A stretch of 64,000 nt of DNA, taken from Parabacteroides faecalis. Its GTDB lineage: Bacteria; Bacteroidota; Bacteroidia; Bacteroidales; Tannerellaceae. The stretch is from assembly GCF_022809355.1 (NCBI RefSeq), contig NZ_JAKZMM010000009.1, forward strand, positions 1 through 64,000. Direction: 5' to 3'. Position 1 is the first letter of the stretch, and the number at the start of each line of letters is the position of its first letter. The notes below the pieces were generated by a model that ran no database searches, was not told where the DNA came from, and saw only the letters and a program-made list of their open reading frames with translations. The translations under genes and the position numbers were made by a program. Shown in pieces: positions 53,662 through 62,467 of the stretch.

Positions 53662-55419
53662 TTATTCTTCTTCTAATTTATCCTCACATTCCACTTCGGG
53701 CACTTCGATGATATTCAGCGAATAATCATCCTTGCCAAACTCGCATCGACCCAACAACATTTGAGGGATTTTCTTGATGGAAATATTGTTGAAAGCTTGC
53801 TTGCATTCGCGCTGAAACGACGTGCAGCAGATAAGCAAGGATTCATCTTCCGCCATTGTTTCATGAATGGCCGTCAACGATTCGACTGTTAGGAACTGAG
53901 TCGTCGTGTAGATATAATCCGTTTCTGAGCCATATCCTTGTTTCCAGTAAACTTCTGCATCAGGTTGGTATGTATATCCTTCCTGCTTGGCCATTGCTGC
54001 AGCAAGCATATCTGCATTATATTCTTTGTTAATTACTGGATTCCCGAACTTGTCTTCTTTAAGGAGGCTTGGTGCTAATTCATAGAACTTAAATCCACTT
54101 CCACCACTCCAGTTCTGAGCCTTGCTTATGCCACCTTGATCTGTTCCATCTGTAACTTTCTTAAGACGAGGAACGCAATGAGTGTAGGCATGGTTACCAA
54201 GTTCTATACCGATATAACGTCTTCCCATTTTTTGGGCTACAGCAGCTGTGGTTCCAGAACCTAGGAAACTATCTAATACTATATCTCCAGGATTTGAAGC
54301 AAGAAGTAATATTCTTTCGATTAATTTTTCAGGCTTTTTACCTCTTGGAAAATTTACTCCTCCTTCGTTCCCAAGGTCTGATTTTGGTATATCATCATTC
54401 TTCCAAACATTTGATAATCTTGTTGTTTTAACTATATTACCATTTTCAATGTAAGCTGTATCTTTTAGCCATGCACACAATTCCGCATTATAATAATATA
54501 AAGTAGTGTATATATCTTTATTTTTCCCTCTATTTGGAATATATTCAACAGAATATAGAGAATTTTTTGACATTTTACTCATGAGCTTGTTTTGAAATTC
54601 ATTTTCTTGTTGAATGACATATGTTCGGAATAAACTATCAAAATTGTTTTTATAATTTTCTCTTATTTCTCCTTCCCTTTTATCGAAATTTGCTAATGAG
54701 ATAGATTCTACTTTATAATTATTGTGTCTGAAGATTTTTACTGGAAGTCCATTTGAAGGTGCAAGGAATTCTTCTATTAATTCTTTTTCACCTTTATCAA
54801 TAAGGACCTTGTTATATCTTTTCATAGTCTTTTGTTCTAATATAGTAGAACCAAGAACTTCATTGAGTATGAGATTATTCTTTTTATATACAAGGATTTT
54901 TTCTCCAGTATTGAAAAAAGCCCCCCCTTGACCAAGACCAGAAACGCTTGATTTTTCGTAAGTTATATCTACAACGAAATTGTTCCGGTTAAAAATCTCA
55001 TCACATATTACCTTTAGATAGTGCCCTTCTGTATTATCTATACTAATCCATAAGCTTCCATCCTCCGAAAGTAAATTATGTAGAATACAAATTCTTTTAT
55101 ACATAAGATTTAACCATATTGAGTGCTCAATATTATCATCATAATGTTCAAAAGCATTACCAGTATTATAAGGAGGATCTATGTAGATGCATTTAACTTG
55201 CCCTGCATAGTCTTGTTCAAGAGCTTTTAATGCAAGTAGATTGTCGCCATGTATCAGCATATTACCTTTCCAAGGCTTACCATTACGTAAAACTCCAGTT
55301 TCAGGTTCACCGTAGGAGTATTCTTTATTCTCAATAAGAATACGAGGTTCCAATGGTTGGCGTTCATCATTCTTGCCAATCCAAGTCAATTCCAGTTTAT
55401 ATGTATTATTTTTTGTCAT
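53662..55419 (-). CDS. Type III DNA adenine methyltransferase Mod subunit
   Basis: The 585-aa protein has methyltransferase motif IV DPPYNTGNAFEHYDDN (residues 81-84 for DPPY) before the SAM motif I DSFLGSGTTAAVAQKMGRR near 380-395. This beta-class order is usual for type III Mod, an N6-adenine enzyme. The middle third (about 150-330) is the target recognition domain. It contains a G7 tract followed by a T6 run on the coding strand at 54927-54915 (GQGGAFFNTG), a possible slippage site. Mod both protects DNA and sets the site for Res (49034). The operon order is mod, ptuA, ptuB, res. Confidence 0.93.
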   Translation of the reverse strand: MTKNNTYKLELTWIGKNDERQPLEPRILIENKEYSYGEPETGVLRNGKPWKGNMLIHGDNLLALKALEQDYAGQVKCIYIDPPYNTGNAFEHYDDNIEHSIWLNLMYKRICILHNLLSEDGSLWISIDNTEGHYLKVICDEIFNRNNFVVDITYEKSSVSGLGQGGAFFNTGEKILVYKKNNLILNEVLGSTILEQKTMKRYNKVLIDKGEKELIEEFLAPSNGLPVKIFRHNNYKVESISLANFDKREGEIRENYKNNFDSLFRTYVIQQENEFQNKLMSKMSKNSLYSVEYIPNRGKNKDIYTTLYYYNAELCAWLKDTAYIENGNIVKTTRLSNVWKNDDIPKSDLGNEGGVNFPRGKKPEKLIERILLLASNPGDIVLDSFLGSGTTAAVAQKMGRRYIGIELGNHAYTHCVPRLKKVTDGTDQGGISKAQNWSGGSGFKFYELAPSLLKEDKFGNPVINKEYNADMLAAAMAKQEGYTYQPDAEVYWKQGYGSETDYIYTTTQFLTVESLTAIHETMAEDESLLICCTSFQRECKQAFNNISIKKIPQMLLGRCEFGKDDYSLNIIEVPEVECEDKLEEE

Positions 55420-55423
55420 ATTT

Positions 55424-55990
55424 TTAAAGATTATTCCAAATTGAAGGATTAGTTAATAAACTAGCTATAATGTTAGACATCACAGATTCCCCAAAGTCTT
55501 TAATTTTTTCTATTATTTTAGGCTTCAACAAATCAGCATTATTATTAGTTTCTCTTGCTAGGTTCTTTAATTCATTATACTGTTCTTGGGTCAATGTCTC
55601 TCTAAGAATATTATGGATTGTGTGTATTTCTTGGGTTTGCTCTTGTGTTTGACTTATATTAATATAAGTCTTAGGTGTTGCCTTTTCTTTTGGACAGCAG
55701 CCTGGTATATCTCTTAATGATATAAGGATAGCAATTAAATTATAAATAGTTTCTTTACTTATTTTCTTATTAGACAATTCATTAAATCTTGCCAATGCTA
55801 TGTCCTTCGGAAAATTTATTTGAATGAATCTTTTTGATTTTTCAACCCAACCAAAGAACTTTTGCCCGTCTTCTATATAATAAGAAGCTTCATGTAGAAT
55901 ATTCATGCCATCACGATACTCGATGTATGGTTCGCTATATTTAATTTCAAACGATTCACCTTCTTTTATTAAATCTTCTATTGTAACCAT
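55424..55990 (-). CDS. Unknown protein in the defence operon, 188 aa
   Basis: I do not recognise a family. The N-terminus is acidic and polar (IEDLIKEGESFEIKYSEPY). The middle reads KSKRFIQINFPKDIALARF. The second half is mostly helical (TQEQYNELKNLARETNNNAD). It has no membrane segment or obvious catalytic motif. It starts 2 bp after the membrane protein ends and stops 4 bp before mod, so it is firmly part of the operon. Possible roles are a sensor or specificity partner for the helicase or the membrane protein. The gene is more AT-rich than its neighbours. Confidence 0.75.
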   Translation of the reverse strand: MVTIEDLIKEGESFEIKYSEPYIEYRDGMNILHEASYYIEDGQKFFGWVEKSKRFIQINFPKDIALARFNELSNKKISKETIYNLIAILISLRDIPGCCPKEKATPKTYINISQTQEQTQEIHTIHNILRETLTQEQYNELKNLARETNNNADLLKPKIIEKIKDFGESVMSNIIASLLTNPSIWNNL

Positions 55991-55992
55991 AA

Positions 55993-56841
55993 TTATAGTT
56001 GTATTATTTTATTTATTTTTTCTTGCTCATAGTCCAACAATTCAAGTATAGTTTTCTGAATATTATCTGCCTTAATATTCCGCATAGCTTCTTTCATCCT
56101 TGTTGATATGATTTCTTTATTCTTACTTGATATTTTATAATCATACTCGATTATTATATCCCAAATTCTTCGACTTTTGGATATATGTGTATGTTCCTCT
56201 TGCTGATATTTTTTTGTTTTACTTTCGTACATTCTCCTTAGTGTATCGTCACTACCATTATGACCATATACTTCAAATACATACCAGTCAAGATCTTCTA
56301 TCAAAGCGCAGAATTCATCCGAATATGACTTTAATTTTTCAATGATATTGCTTTCTTCTTTAGTTAATTGATTTGAGAACATTATTCCTTTGGAGAAATC
56401 TGCGACATTAAAATTATCAATGATTTGTTTTAGTGATGCTCTAGTTTCTTTAATTTGAATATATGCAATTGTTTCTTTTGTAAGCATTCTGTTTGCAATT
56501 GCATTTATATCATTTAAACTAAAAGACTTATAATATTCTGCAAGCTTTGTTTTCAACTCAGTAAGCCATTGGCTTTTTTGTTGATACTTCAGAATATTAA
56601 TTTGAAGGTTTCTGTTATTTTTATTTTCATTTTGATTCTGGCTTAATTGTTTGTGCAGAACATAGAATGCTATGCAACTGCTTAGAACCGTACCTATATA
56701 TGCTCCCCAAAAGTTTAACCAATCTGTATCTTTTCCTACAAATTTAAATATAGCTGGCTTTAATATTAAGCAATTAATTATAATAGGTACACTTATAATA
56801 AGTAAAATAACCCACCAGTATTTTTTTAGTATATCTATCAT
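55993..56841 (-). CDS. Membrane-anchored unknown protein in the defence operon
   Basis: From the ATG at 56841 the product is about 282 aa; an ATG at 56856 overlaps the SNF2 stop and gives five more residues. Two hydrophobic helices are near the N-terminus (WWVILLIISVPIIINCLIL and WGAYIGTVLSSCIAFYVL). About 200 residues of charged helical sequence, likely coiled coil, follow (HKQLSQNQNENKNNRNLQIN and the C-terminal KADNIQKTILELLDYEQ). This layout of two membrane helices and a helical soluble part is common among membrane components of anti-phage systems, but I cannot name a family. Confidence 0.75.
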   Translation of the reverse strand: MIDILKKYWWVILLIISVPIIINCLILKPAIFKFVGKDTDWLNFWGAYIGTVLSSCIAFYVLHKQLSQNQNENKNNRNLQINILKYQQKSQWLTELKTKLAEYYKSFSLNDINAIANRMLTKETIAYIQIKETRASLKQIIDNFNVADFSKGIMFSNQLTKEESNIIEKLKSYSDEFCALIEDLDWYVFEVYGHNGSDDTLRRMYESKTKKYQQEEHTHISKSRRIWDIIIEYDYKISSKNKEIISTRMKEAMRNIKADNIQKTILELLDYEQEKINKIIQL

Positions 56842-59702
56842 TATTTTAATTTCCATTTTATTGTAAATAAATTTTCCCAGCTTACTTTCTGCTTCAACAT
56901 CTTTTCAATCTTATCAAGCAACATATCTTTCTTCTCATCAATCTCATCTTGTGCTTCATAAAGATACTGTCGTTTCTCGATGCGTTTTTTCTCCAGCTCC
57001 TTGATTGCCCGCTGTGCAGAAACTTTTTCATCAAGGCGGATTATCTTTTTAGCTTCAGATTTTCTCAAGCGTATTTCCTGATCGAGGTCTGAAATTTCTT
57101 TTTCAAGACCGAGTTTCATATCATCTGCCCAATTATCCAGCTTGTCCATTTCTTCATCGAAGAATTTACTGTTTCTTTCAGCAGAATCAGCTACTATCTC
57201 ATTTTGCATCTCAGAAATCTTTTCATGCAAAACTTCTTGAATATTATTCTCAATTACTTCAGTACCTAGTTTTTCTGCCGGAAGACTTAACATTCGTTCT
57301 GCTATATCTGGATATACGAGACTTCCATCTTGTTTAAGACAAGCTATAACAAGGTGATCTTCTTGTTCAAATGAATCTATCGTAATCTTTTCTACTTGCA
57401 TATAGCCTTCACTTCCGATCAACTCATCTAAAAGTTTCATCTTCCCTTCAGTTTCAGTGTAATGAAACTCTACTAATCCAGATTCTATTTCATAAGACTT
57501 GCAAGCTGTAATAATTTCTTTAGCTAAAGGATGCCCCATCCGAAATGGTTGCAGATTCTCAACATTAACTGCGTCTTTTGCCAAAGTGAATTTTTCACCG
57601 GCATATTGTCCGCTTTCAATCTCAAAAGAGTAGTCTGTTTGGTTAAACACGGCTTTATCTTTAAAAGCATGTTGTACTAGCAACCACAGATTTTTTTCGA
57701 ACAGACTCAGATTTTTTTTGCTTTGGGCCAAATTGTCCCTTAGTTTTTCTTTAACCGATTCATCAAAGTTTTCCAACAGTGCAGAACGGGCTTTTATCAT
57801 CTTTTCTGATATTTGCTCTTGCAATTCTGCTTGTAAAGTATCAAAAGCCTTTTCAATTTCTTCTGTTGTCCGACATTCGTTATAAATTTGGGCTATTCGT
57901 TTCTCAAAATCAACACCATTTCCGATACTTCCTAATACCTCATCACTTGCTCCAAAAACTCCATTAAACAGTTGGAATTTCTCATCAAGCAATTGATATA
58001 CACGTTTATCCGCAGCATTGCCTTTGTTTAAGAAATTGATAACCACAACATCAAACTTTTGTCCGTAACGATGACATCTTCCTATTCGCTGTTCTATCCT
58101 TTGTGGATTCCAGGGCATATCATAGTTTACTATTAACGAACAGAACTGAAGATTTATACCTTCAGCAGCAGCTTCGGTTGCAATCATAATTGTAGCCTCA
58201 TTTCTAAAATAATCTACTAAAGCTGCTCTTCTGTCTGCCGTTGGTGATCCAGTTACTTTGGATGTTCCTTTGTGTACGGTCAGCCAATCATTATAGATAG
58301 CTGTTGATTCTTTATCAGCATTGGTCCCGTTAAAGCGTACAACTTTTCCCTTAAAACCTCTCTTTTCTAACAGCTCATAGAGAAATTCCTGTGTACGTTT
58401 AGATTCTGTAAAGATTAGAGCTTTCTGCGCAGCTCCTAAGTTCTTTAATTGCTCAAACCCTTTATCAAGCGCAACAAACAGATGCTCAGCCTTGCTGTTC
58501 TTTTTAATTTTCTCAGCCAGGTCTCTAAACTGTTTCAGTTCCTCAATCTCTTTTTTTATTCCTTCGATATCATCAGGATGAAGCTCTTCTGTTTCTTCAA
58601 TTTCTGTTTCCTCTCTATCTACCCATTGGTCATTGTCTTCTTCATATTCTGCTATAACTTCATTCTCTAATGAATACAAAGAATCAGCTTGAGCCAATAT
58701 TTCTTGTAGACGATTGATAAGTGAACAGAATGTTCCATAAATCGCATATGTAGAAGAAGCCAATAGTTTGCGAAGTATCAGTGTCATCAATTGCCTCTGA
58801 CTATTTGGAAGAGCATAAAGTTGAGGTTTGCTTAAATACTCTGTAACCATATCATACAATCGTTGTTCATTTTCTGTCGGATAAAACTCTTCAACAATTG
58901 CAATGCGTTTGGTATATTTGATATATTCGAGAACTTGTCTTCTTAAAGTTCTTTTACATACAGGTTGTAATCTTCTTCTTAGCTCATGAAACTCTGCTTC
59001 AGTCAAATTATGACCAAACTGACTTTTAAAACTCTTTAGGTCTCCAAATACATAATCGTCGATAATGGAAACCAAACCATATAACTCCAGAATGGAATTT
59101 TGTAATGGCGTAGCAGTCATCAGAATTTTCTTCTTTGAAGCTATGGCTGCTTTTATGGCATTCGCTGTTTTATTCTGCGGTTTATATACATTTCGAAGTC
59201 TGTGAGCTTCATCTATAATGACCAAATCCCAATTGGTGCGCTTTATATATGCAGCCTTTGTCTTTGCAAATTGCAAAGAACAGATAACGATATTTTCTGT
59301 ATCGAATGGATTAAAACAACCTTCTTCTACGGCTAAACTAAAAGACTTTGATTCCATTATAACAGACGGAAGATAGAATTTGTCCAACAATTCGCTTGAC
59401 CATTGTTTACGCAAATTGGCCGGACATATTACCAGTAATCTTCTTTTGTGTTCAGACCAGTGCTGAGACAAGATAATACCGGCTTCTATGGTCTTACCTA
59501 ATCCAACTTCGTCAGCAAGGATTGCGCCATTAGACAAGGGAGACTTAAATGCAAATAGAGCCGCTTCCACCTGATGCGGTGTCAGATCTACCTGTGCATC
59601 CTGTAATGAAGCCGTTAACTTATTTAAGTCATTGGCTGGAAGTCTTCTTGTTAGTAGGTTTGCAATATATTTTGCCTGATAGTCTGTTATATTATAGTTC
59701 AT
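56841..59702 (-). CDS. SNF2-family helicase of the defence operon
   Basis: From the ATG at 59702 the protein is 953 aa. An ATG at 59726 is upstream but overlaps the -7 box, so 59702 is preferred. Motifs are GAILADEVGLGKTIEAGIIL (residues 64-71 for the Walker A), LVIIDEAHRLRNVYK near 165, MTATPLQNSILELYGLVS, and the second lobe TEAAAEGINLQFCSLIVNYD with PQRIEQRIGRCHRYGQ. The C-terminal ~300 residues are strongly helical, likely coiled coil (LDQEIRLRKSEAKKI). Such RapA/SNF2-like helicases accompany several restriction systems. It is the first gene of the seven. Confidence 0.9.
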   Translation of the reverse strand: MNYNITDYQAKYIANLLTRRLPANDLNKLTASLQDAQVDLTPHQVEAALFAFKSPLSNGAILADEVGLGKTIEAGIILSQHWSEHKRRLLVICPANLRKQWSSELLDKFYLPSVIMESKSFSLAVEEGCFNPFDTENIVICSLQFAKTKAAYIKRTNWDLVIIDEAHRLRNVYKPQNKTANAIKAAIASKKKILMTATPLQNSILELYGLVSIIDDYVFGDLKSFKSQFGHNLTEAEFHELRRRLQPVCKRTLRRQVLEYIKYTKRIAIVEEFYPTENEQRLYDMVTEYLSKPQLYALPNSQRQLMTLILRKLLASSTYAIYGTFCSLINRLQEILAQADSLYSLENEVIAEYEEDNDQWVDREETEIEETEELHPDDIEGIKKEIEELKQFRDLAEKIKKNSKAEHLFVALDKGFEQLKNLGAAQKALIFTESKRTQEFLYELLEKRGFKGKVVRFNGTNADKESTAIYNDWLTVHKGTSKVTGSPTADRRAALVDYFRNEATIMIATEAAAEGINLQFCSLIVNYDMPWNPQRIEQRIGRCHRYGQKFDVVVINFLNKGNAADKRVYQLLDEKFQLFNGVFGASDEVLGSIGNGVDFEKRIAQIYNECRTTEEIEKAFDTLQAELQEQISEKMIKARSALLENFDESVKEKLRDNLAQSKKNLSLFEKNLWLLVQHAFKDKAVFNQTDYSFEIESGQYAGEKFTLAKDAVNVENLQPFRMGHPLAKEIITACKSYEIESGLVEFHYTETEGKMKLLDELIGSEGYMQVEKITIDSFEQEDHLVIACLKQDGSLVYPDIAERMLSLPAEKLGTEVIENNIQEVLHEKISEMQNEIVADSAERNSKFFDEEMDKLDNWADDMKLGLEKEISDLDQEIRLRKSEAKKIIRLDEKVSAQRAIKELEKKRIEKRQYLYEAQDEIDEKKDMLLDKIEKMLKQKVSWENLFTIKWKLK

Positions 59703-59723
59703 TGAAATATCTTCTAATTTGTA

Positions 59724-59755
59724 CAAAAATAGTTGATTTTGTTATGCTCATCAAG
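59724..59755 (-). promoter_or_regulatory. Promoter of the seven-gene defence operon
   Basis: On the minus strand CTTG (59755-59752) is followed after 20 bp by TATTTTTG (59731-59724). The first base of the ATG at 59702 would be about 15 nt from the start. No other promoter is obvious inside the operon. Confidence 0.6.
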
Positions 59756-59818
59756 TTTTATTGATCTTTTCCATTGCCTTTTGTAAAATCTACTAATTTC
59801 TCCCAAAACCGCCCGCAA

Positions 59819-59841
59819 GAGGCGCAGCAGCGCTGCGCCTC
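59819..59841 (-). repeat. REP-like hairpin, copy 2
   Basis: GAGGCGCAGC, 3-nt loop, GCTGCGCCTC. The flank CTACAGTC on the right shows that it is oriented opposite to copy 1. It lies in the gap between the defence operon promoter and the gene at 59946. Confidence 0.7.
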
Positions 59842-59906
59842 TACAGTCATTTCCCATTATCGCTGTTTATAGTCATTCATCTCATGCTGAGAATCTTTTG
59901 CCAATT

Positions 59907-59938
59907 CTACCATTTTGCTAACGTTAGCAAAATGGTAG
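59907..59938. repeat. 32-bp perfect palindrome
   Basis: CTACCATTTTGCTAAC is followed directly by its exact reverse complement GTTAGCAAAATGGTAG, with no loop. It ends 7 bp before the stop of the gene at 59946. It may be a dimeric protein site or a cruciform-prone site; no T-run follows, so a terminator role is less likely. Confidence 0.8.
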
Positions 59939-59945
59939 GTATTTG

Positions 59946-60632
59946 TCAACTTTCAAACGGCAAGCGCACCAATGAATTGAAATACTGTTTCAATAACCAT
60001 TCCTGGGCTTTGAGCTTGATCATGGCCTGACGATCATCTTCGCTGATGTGCAGCGTGTTTTGTGGCCGCCAACGGGAAAACTGTGCCATCGCGTTGAGTT
60101 TTTCTTCCAGGCTGTTACGGATAAAACCGCGGCTTTGCAAGTCTTTATACAGAATACTTGCCAACGGAATTTCCAAGTCCGGGCAATTCTTGTATTCGTG
60201 AAACCGTCTGATGATCAGCAGGTTCATCTTTTCCTCATTGTATTCGCGGCTCACCGCCGGCAAGGCTTTGACTTCCTTTTCCTGTTCTATCTGTTTGATC
60301 ACCCGATAGCGCAAGTCACTGTTTTTGTAGCCTTTCAGCCATTTATGAAAGGTCCGGTAATTCAAACCGATGTAATCGCCAAACTGTTCTTGTGCGCCCA
60401 GTTCGAAGCAAATTGAGATTTCTTCCAGGCGTAAGAAACCACAATTCTCGTATATATCGCTCACCAATTTCGCGGCCAAGACGGAAACATCTTCCTTCAC
60501 TGGCGTTTTGAATCCCAACAATACGTAGGTTTCCAACAACAGATCAATCATTCTGCCGGTTACAAACTCACTGTCAAGCTGTATAATCGGTGGTTGCCTC
60601 AAGGCTATTTTCAATCGTGTATCCAAAGCCAT
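59946..60632 (-). CDS. Hypothetical protein, 228 aa, paired with a DUF4373 protein
   Basis: I do not recognise a family. The middle (FGDYIGLNYRTFHKWLKGYK) looks like a short helix-turn-helix of replication or phage-type proteins. The end reads RLPFES. The start at 60632 overlaps the DUF4373 stop by 59 bp; an alternative ATG at 60551 would remove the overlap. DUF4373 proteins are linked to phage or plasmid replication, so this could be a partner in that process. The perfect palindrome at 59907-59938 lies just after its stop. Confidence 0.65.
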   Translation of the reverse strand: MALDTRLKIALRQPPIIQLDSEFVTGRMIDLLLETYVLLGFKTPVKEDVSVLAAKLVSDIYENCGFLRLEEISICFELGAQEQFGDYIGLNYRTFHKWLKGYKNSDLRYRVIKQIEQEKEVKALPAVSREYNEEKMNLLIIRRFHEYKNCPDLEIPLASILYKDLQSRGFIRNSLEEKLNAMAQFSRWRPQNTLHISEDDRQAMIKLKAQEWLLKQYFNSLVRLPFES

Positions 60633-61545
60633 TGTTTTCGTACATTTTTTTGGTTAATAATTTCGCTTCTGCCGCCACTTCCATCATTTCTTCGTATCTC
60701 GATTTGCGCGCCGCCGGTTTTTTATATTCCGTGCGTGGCGGCGCCATGTTTTTAGCAGACTTCGCGCCACTTAAAATTTGCATATCTGTTTCCCAATTAT
60801 TGTGGCGCCACCAGGCGATAAATCCTGATTGGTACTCTTTTTTAGTCTGAACCGTGTTTTGAAGGGCGCGCAACACATTGATATCGTCAAAACAATTCAT
60901 AGCTTGATGCGTTTTATCCAATAAAGACAATCCTTTTCCGCTAATGCGGATCAAAGTAGCGCACCAGTCTTCGTCATTCAGTAATTCCATTTTCCATTGA
61001 TCCCATTCAGCTTTTAACGATTGATCGTTCTCGCGCGCACGCGCGTTACTCTCTCTCTCAATTAAATTTATACTTTCATTTTCTTTACTTTCCTTTCCTT
61101 TTCTTTCCTTTACTTTACTTTGTGGCATTTCTTCCGAAATAACTGGGGGTTTTTCGGTCGATAATGGGATTAAAATATACAATAAGTCTTTTTCTAATCC
61201 CTTGTAGCTATTGCCTTTAACCGTAAAATATCGCTTTTGGATAGAAGGCGATGTCAAAATGAGTGAGTTTCGCAAATTTTTGTTAAAGAGATCAACTTCC
61301 ACCATAAAGTCTATCATTTCCAGGATGGTTTTGTCTCGTTTGTGAAACTGATCCGCCAAGTCAAAGATGTATTCATCGCTCAACTCGATGAAGTAGGAAT
61401 TACGATAAATGTCCGTCAGGAGTTGCAGATATAAAACAAATCCCAATTCTCTGTATTTACGTATTAATTTTCTGATTTTTATGTTTTTCAGAATATCGGT
61501 GTCTGTTGGGAAATAATCTAATCCCAATTTTATAGGTCTTGCCAT
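60574..61545 (-). CDS. DUF4373 (Lin1244/Lin1753-like) phage-type replication protein
   Basis: The 323-aa protein begins MARPIKLGLDYFPTDTDIL and has FVLYLQLLTDIYRNSYFIEL, the DUF4373 N-terminal winged-helix pattern of phage replisome organisers. The centre is a charged low-complexity stretch (KVKERKGKESKENESINL) encoded by a CTTT-rich run at 61088-61122, with a (CT)n stretch and GCGCGC nearby. The C-terminal ~120 residues are helical. It marks this tract as prophage- or plasmid-like. No integrase was seen in the window. Confidence 0.75.
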   Translation of the reverse strand: MARPIKLGLDYFPTDTDILKNIKIRKLIRKYRELGFVLYLQLLTDIYRNSYFIELSDEYIFDLADQFHKRDKTILEMIDFMVEVDLFNKNLRNSLILTSPSIQKRYFTVKGNSYKGLEKDLLYILIPLSTEKPPVISEEMPQSKVKERKGKESKENESINLIERESNARARENDQSLKAEWDQWKMELLNDEDWCATLIRISGKGLSLLDKTHQAMNCFDDINVLRALQNTVQTKKEYQSGFIAWWRHNNWETDMQILSGAKSAKNMAPPRTEYKKPAARKSRYEEMMEVAAEAKLLTKKMYENNGFGYTIENSLEATTDYTA

Positions 61546-61620
61546 ATTTTTCTTTTTGTTAGATTGTTAATTTTTTATTGTTTGTTTTTTTCTTCCATTT
61601 ATCCATAGAACTTACCCCGC

Positions 61621-61770
61621 GACTGTAGAGGTGCAGCGTGCTGCGCCTCAAAACGGCGTTTCATGCAAACAAATGACAATCAATAAAATAATGAATGAAT
61701 TTATTGTGTTATTTGTCGTTTTATCCTGTCGCGTTGGCTGGAGGCGCAGCACGCTGCGCCTCTACTCGCA
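61621..61770. repeat. REPIN-like pair of inverted REP hairpins
   Basis: Two GC-rich hairpins (61628-61649, GAGGTGCAGC with GCTGCGCCTC; 61741-61762, GAGGCGCAGC with GCTGCGCCTC) face each other. Their GTA flanks point outward. The 91 bp between them also carry an imperfect inverted repeat (CAAATGACAA with TTATTTG), so the whole 150 bp can fold into one long hairpin. No gene is predicted in this 298-bp gap (61546-61843). Confidence 0.7.
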
Positions 61771-61824
61771 TTGGGTATGTTCAACGAATAAATTCCGTGT
61801 AATCCGTGAAATCCGTGCCAAATT

Positions 61825-61858
61825 AATTGTCAATTGTCAATTCTCAATTTTCAATTGA
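61825..61858. repeat. CAATT-type repeat at the 3' end of the DUF559 gene
   Basis: A run of TTGTCAATT / TTCTCAATT / TTTTCAATT units. Its TTCTCAATTTTCAATTGA part (61841-61858) is the same as 63590-63607 and provides the stop codon and last residues of the gene at 61844. Confidence 0.55.
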
Positions 61859-62182
61859 TGAAGTTGTCAATTTCTTTCTGCATGCCCGTACTATTTGCTG
61901 AATCGTCTTCACCCGCAATAATTCGGACGGAATGGTTCGTATAACAAGCCAGCCGCAAGCGGCTGCCTCGTTATACTTTTCCATATCCCGCAAATAACCT
62001 TCGGGCCGGAAATGGCGACCGCCATTCCAAACGCCGCCTTCCACTTCGATCGCCACGCGGACTGCCGGTATGGCAAAGTCAAAACGCCATTCGCGCGTCG
62101 GGTGAAAGCGGTATTCACGCTTGGTTTCCAAACCTGTCAGGTTATAGATTTCCCGTTCAAGGGGCGAAAAGTTCTTCTCCAT
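61844..62182 (-). CDS. DUF559 endonuclease-like protein, 112 aa
   Basis: A small protein with the DUF559 (very-short-patch-repair-like) core: EWRFDFAIPAVRVAIEVEGG (a D...E-x-E nuclease site) and AACGWLVIRTIPSELLRV. The last residues (SIEN) come from the CAATT-type repeat. Its start overlaps the gene upstream (62157) by 26 bp. The family occurs in mobile and phage regions; its exact role is unknown. Confidence 0.8.
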   Translation of the reverse strand: MEKNFSPLEREIYNLTGLETKREYRFHPTREWRFDFAIPAVRVAIEVEGGVWNGGRHFRPEGYLRDMEKYNEAAACGWLVIRTIPSELLRVKTIQQIVRACRKKLTTSSIEN

Positions 62183-62429
62183 CGATCAAATAATCAGTTG
62201 CTTCATCGACTGTTTTACAGGTCGTGACAAAAAGTGCTCCCATGCGGTTGTCGAAAACAACCCATCGGTCTTGCCATGACTCATAAAAATAGCCGAATTC
62301 GTTTTGCTTGGAATTGTACTGATAACGCCGCGAACCACGTTCGCCGTCCACCAAATCGAAGAAGCAGCTGGCTGCTGCCGTACCAATCAAACAACCGGGC
62401 ATTATCCGGTCTCTAACCTCGTCGTCCAT
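62157..62429 (-). CDS. Hypothetical protein, 90 aa
   Basis: The product reads GCLIGTAAASCFFDLVDGER near the start, then WQDRWVVFDNRMGALFVTTC. I do not recognise a family. It overlaps the DUF559 gene by 26 bp, which suggests translation together. It could be a small phage or mobile-element protein. Confidence 0.5.
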   Translation of the reverse strand: MDDEVRDRIMPGCLIGTAAASCFFDLVDGERGSRRYQYNSKQNEFGYFYESWQDRWVVFDNRMGALFVTTCKTVDEATDYLIDGEELFAP

Positions 62430-62467
62430 AGATTTTCAATTTTTTGTACTGTTTTGAATGTTGTATC

